From: a virus
Direction: 5' to 3' (one strand)
Length of the DNA stretch: 31,358 nt
IMG/VR virus record: IMGVR_UViG_3300036859_000347
Location: 1-31,358 of that record
The position numbers were made by a program, and so were the translations under genes. This document shows positions 30,006 through 31,358 of this stretch, in pieces. Position 1 is the first letter of the stretch. Each line of letters opens with the position of its first letter. Below the pieces are notes generated by a model. The model did not search any database. It had not been told where the DNA came from and saw only the letters and a list, made by a program, of their open reading frames with translations.

Positions 30006-30205
30006 CGACGCCACGTCCCCTGCGGGTCGACCACGGCGTAGAGGTCCGGGGTGGGCCGGCGGGTGGGGTAGGTGAGGATGTGCAGCCGCAACCGCAGCGC
30101 TTCCCCGGTCGCCTCTCGCCGGCGCACGGTCTGCACGACGGCGACGGCAACGGCGGCGGCGAGCAGCAGGGCCAGGACCACGACGGCCCACGCGAGGGCG
30201 TTCAC
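30002..30205 (-). CDS. Small single-helix membrane protein
   Basis: 67 aa, GTG start in a GTGA overlap. The first 28 residues after MNA are a hydrophobic helix (LAWAVVVLALLLAAAVAVAV), followed by basic QTVRRREATGEALRLRLHIL. One transmembrane segment with a positively charged cytoplasmic-type tail. It is one of four adjacent genes with such helices. No lysis motif (lipobox or spanin-like Pro region) is visible. Confidence 0.7.
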   Translation of the reverse strand: MNALAWAVVVLALLLAAAVAVAVVQTVRRREATGEALRLRLHILTYPTRRPTPDLYAVVDPQGTWRR

Positions 30206-30600
30206 GCCGCGACCAGCTCTCGCTCGACGGTGCGGTACCGGCCGGTCGCCTGTGCCCACCGCGGCTGGGCCGCCCACTGGGCCTCCAAGGCCCGGCGTGC
30301 GGTGACCGCATCAGCGAGCCGGATGCTGGGCTGGCCGGCGATGCGGGCCATGGCCTCCCGGATCCGGCGGTCCTCACGGGCGGCGCGTTCGGCTGAGCGG
30401 ATCGTGTCGACCTGGGCGCGGACCTGCTCCATGTCGGCGTGCACGGCGGCCGCGGCCGCGCGCGCGTCGAACGGGGCGGGCGTGGTCGGTCCCGCCGGCG
30501 GGACGTAGCGCTGGGCGCGGCTGGCGCGGGCGTCGTCGCGGTCGACTGCGATGGCGACCGCGGTGGCGCCGAGGGCGGCCAGGCCGAGGATGTAGATCAT
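30202..30600 (-). CDS. Membrane-anchored helical protein
   Basis: 132 aa, ATG in an ATGA overlap. Residues 2-19 (IYILGLAALGATAVAIAV) form one membrane helix. After an Arg/Pro linker, the rest is helical (FDARAAAAAVHADMEQVRAQ, VDTIRSAERAAREDRRIRE, AVTARRALEAQWAAQPRW). This N-anchor-plus-coil layout is shared by many small phage envelope proteins, including inner-membrane spanin-like ones, but the location far from the lysin and the host type (Gram-positive) do not favour a spanin. Function unknown. Confidence 0.7.
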   Translation of the reverse strand: MIYILGLAALGATAVAIAVDRDDARASRAQRYVPPAGPTTPAPFDARAAAAAVHADMEQVRAQVDTIRSAERAAREDRRIREAMARIAGQPSIRLADAVTARRALEAQWAAQPRWAQATGRYRTVERELVAA

Positions 30601-30743
30601 CGGGGTTTGCCTCCGATCTGGGTGCCGCCGGCGGCGTACCGGCGGGCGCGGGCCCGCGCGCGGTGGCGGGCGTAGGCCACGAGGGCGGCGAGCGCGAGGA
30701 GCGCGGCCGCGCCGATGTAGGCGGCGAAGAGGCGGTCAGCCAC
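30597..30743 (-). CDS. 48-aa membrane protein
   Basis: GTG start, overlapping the upstream stop by 8 bases; its stop is in an ATGA with the next ATG. MADRLFAAYIGAAALLALAA continues with LVAYARHRARARARRYAAGG. A hydrophobic helix of about 20 residues is followed by an Arg-rich stretch, typical of a single-pass protein with the basic tail in the cytoplasm. It is too short to call by homology, but the coupling on both sides supports it. Confidence 0.6.
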   Translation of the reverse strand: MADRLFAAYIGAAALLALAALVAYARHRARARARRYAAGGTQIGGKPR

Positions 30744-30996
30744 GGCCCCTCCTCGCGAGCGAGCTGGGCGCGATCGGCGGCATCACCGCGGTGTCCGTGC
30801 GCGGCGGCGTCACCCGGCCTGGCAGCATCCGCGGCTCCGGGTGGGCCGGGGCCGGCACCAGATGCGGTGTCCGCCGCGAGGCGCGCGGGCTTGCGGGCGC
30901 GCTCCGATGCACGATGAGCCAGTGCGTCAGGACCGTCGATGCGGCGGCGGTCATGGCCACGACGATGAGTCCGGCCAGGACGAGGAGCGCGTTCAC
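30736..30996 (-). CDS. Small membrane protein with Pro/Arg tail
   Basis: 86 aa, GTG start in a GTGA overlap. MNALLVLAGLIVVAMTAAAS is part of a hydrophobic helix continuing through TVLTHWLIV. A Pro/Ser/Arg-rich, probably disordered C-terminal half (PASPRASRRTPHLVPAPAHP) follows. One membrane span; no enzymatic motif. Start chosen by the overlap, not the longer frame. Confidence 0.68.
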   Translation of the reverse strand: MNALLVLAGLIVVAMTAAASTVLTHWLIVHRSAPASPRASRRTPHLVPAPAHPEPRMLPGRVTPPRTDTAVMPPIAPSSLARRGRG

Positions 30997-31286
30997 GCTG
31001 ACCACCACGGCTTCGTGACGATGACCGGCGCGGCCGCGGCCTCGGCCACGAGCGCTGCGTTCTCGCCGGCGCAAGCGGCGCACGGGTCCCAGGTCCGTGG
31101 GTCCATGAAGTCGCCGCAGCTGTTGCAGATCCGCACGACGAACTGGCCAGCGGTCTCCTTGGCACCACAGCACTCCGGCGAGCCTCGGTCCTTTCCGCAC
31201 AACCGGCAGGCCCCCAGCTGCTCCCAGAGCAGGTGCTCGTCGGTGAGGCCGTTGACGCCGACGAAGGCGCGCTTCGGGGCCGTCAC
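30993..31286 (-). CDS. Cys-rich zinc-binding-like protein
   Basis: 97 aa from the GTG at 31286, preferred over the GTG at 31304 because it forms a GTGA overlap with an upstream stop, as at most other operon junctions. ACRLCGKDRGSPECCGA is followed by ICNSCGDFMDP and PCAACAGE, giving four CxxC-type elements enough for two zinc sites. The N-terminal half has LTDEHLLWEQLG. Likely a nucleic-acid or protein adaptor; the family is unknown. Confidence 0.68.
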   Translation of the reverse strand: MTAPKRAFVGVNGLTDEHLLWEQLGACRLCGKDRGSPECCGAKETAGQFVVRICNSCGDFMDPRTWDPCAACAGENAALVAEAAAAPVIVTKPWWSA

Positions 31287-31358
31287 GGGTGGCCTCGGAA
31301 GCACAGGCCGCAGGGCCGGCGGCCGTCCGCCTCCGCACGCTGGCGCGTCACCTCGAGG
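31283..31358 (-). CDS. C-terminal end of an upstream gene (partial or 22-aa ORF)
   Basis: An open frame entering from the right edge ends in TGA with a GTGA overlap onto the next gene. The visible residues include TRQRAEADGRRPCGLCFRGH, with a CGLC knuckle. A GTG at 31351 could start a 22-aa peptide, or the frame could be the tail of a longer gene outside the window. Confidence 0.45.
   Translation of the reverse strand, partial: LEVTRQRAEADGRRPCGLCFRGHP

Noticed and set aside
30202-30600. Spanin assignment for the membrane-anchored coil
   Set aside because: Gram-positive-type host signals, distance from the lysin and absence of a lipobox partner make it unsupported.
1-31358. Integrase, att sites, CRISPR array, insertion sequences
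   Set aside because: No recombinase motifs, direct-repeat arrays, transposase or terminal inverted repeats were recognised on either strand.

Overview
The window looks like part of a siphovirus of a GC-rich actinobacterium, either a free phage or a prophage. The base composition is uniformly GC-rich, with frequent GTG starts and mostly TGA stops. The gene order is that of an HK97-type long-tailed phage. Several families seen here are typical of actinobacteriophages (DUF1906-type lysin, DUF6221-like protein, wHTH initiator beginning AYW, portal-MuF fusion). I cannot name the host genus; Streptomyces or Micromonosporaceae-type hosts would fit. No integrase, att site, tRNA, CRISPR or insertion sequence was found. 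Every supported gene lies on the minus strand, so transcription runs from high to low coordinates.

Right block (31358 down to about 20820): an early/replication operon of about 26 mostly small genes. Of its 25 gene junctions, 19 are 4-nt ATGA/GTGA overlaps, four are 8-nt overlaps, one abuts, and one is a 104-nt gap just before a replication-initiator-like gene. Recognisable members are a Sak4/RecA-like ATPase, a UvrD/Rep-type superfamily 1 helicase, a nucleoside 2-deoxyribosyltransferase-like enzyme, a free-standing DnaB N-terminal domain, a wHTH initiator and a DUF6221-like protein. The rest are mainly small Cys-rich (probable zinc-binding), coiled-coil or single-membrane-helix proteins. The block ends at a hairpin terminator (20748-20773).

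Middle block (20719 to 9301): head genes. In transcription order these are a small beta-rich protein, small terminase, large terminase, a 1188-aa portal-MuF-kinase fusion, a 68-aa coupled ORF, prohead protease with scaffold-like tail, major capsid protein, a zinc-ribbon protein, a Cys/Lys-rich protein, head-tail adaptor and tail terminator. Strong hairpins lie just before the protease gene and just after the capsid gene.

Left block (9286 to 1): tail genes. These are an acidic protein, major tail protein, tail assembly chaperone with a -1 frameshift, HK97 gp10-like protein, tape measure, a minor tail protein that appears split in two around an inserted tail gene, jelly-roll-like appendage proteins, and the start of a DUF1906-type endolysin cut by the window edge.

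The most unusual item is the kinase-like domain at the C terminus of the portal-MuF protein. It keeps the nucleotide loop, Lys, Asp, Asn and metal-binding Asp expected of an active lipid-kinase/HipA-like fold. It is followed by a small translationally coupled ORF. This suggests a virion-borne effector, possibly with a partner or immunity protein. No stretch longer than about 105 bases lacks a gene.
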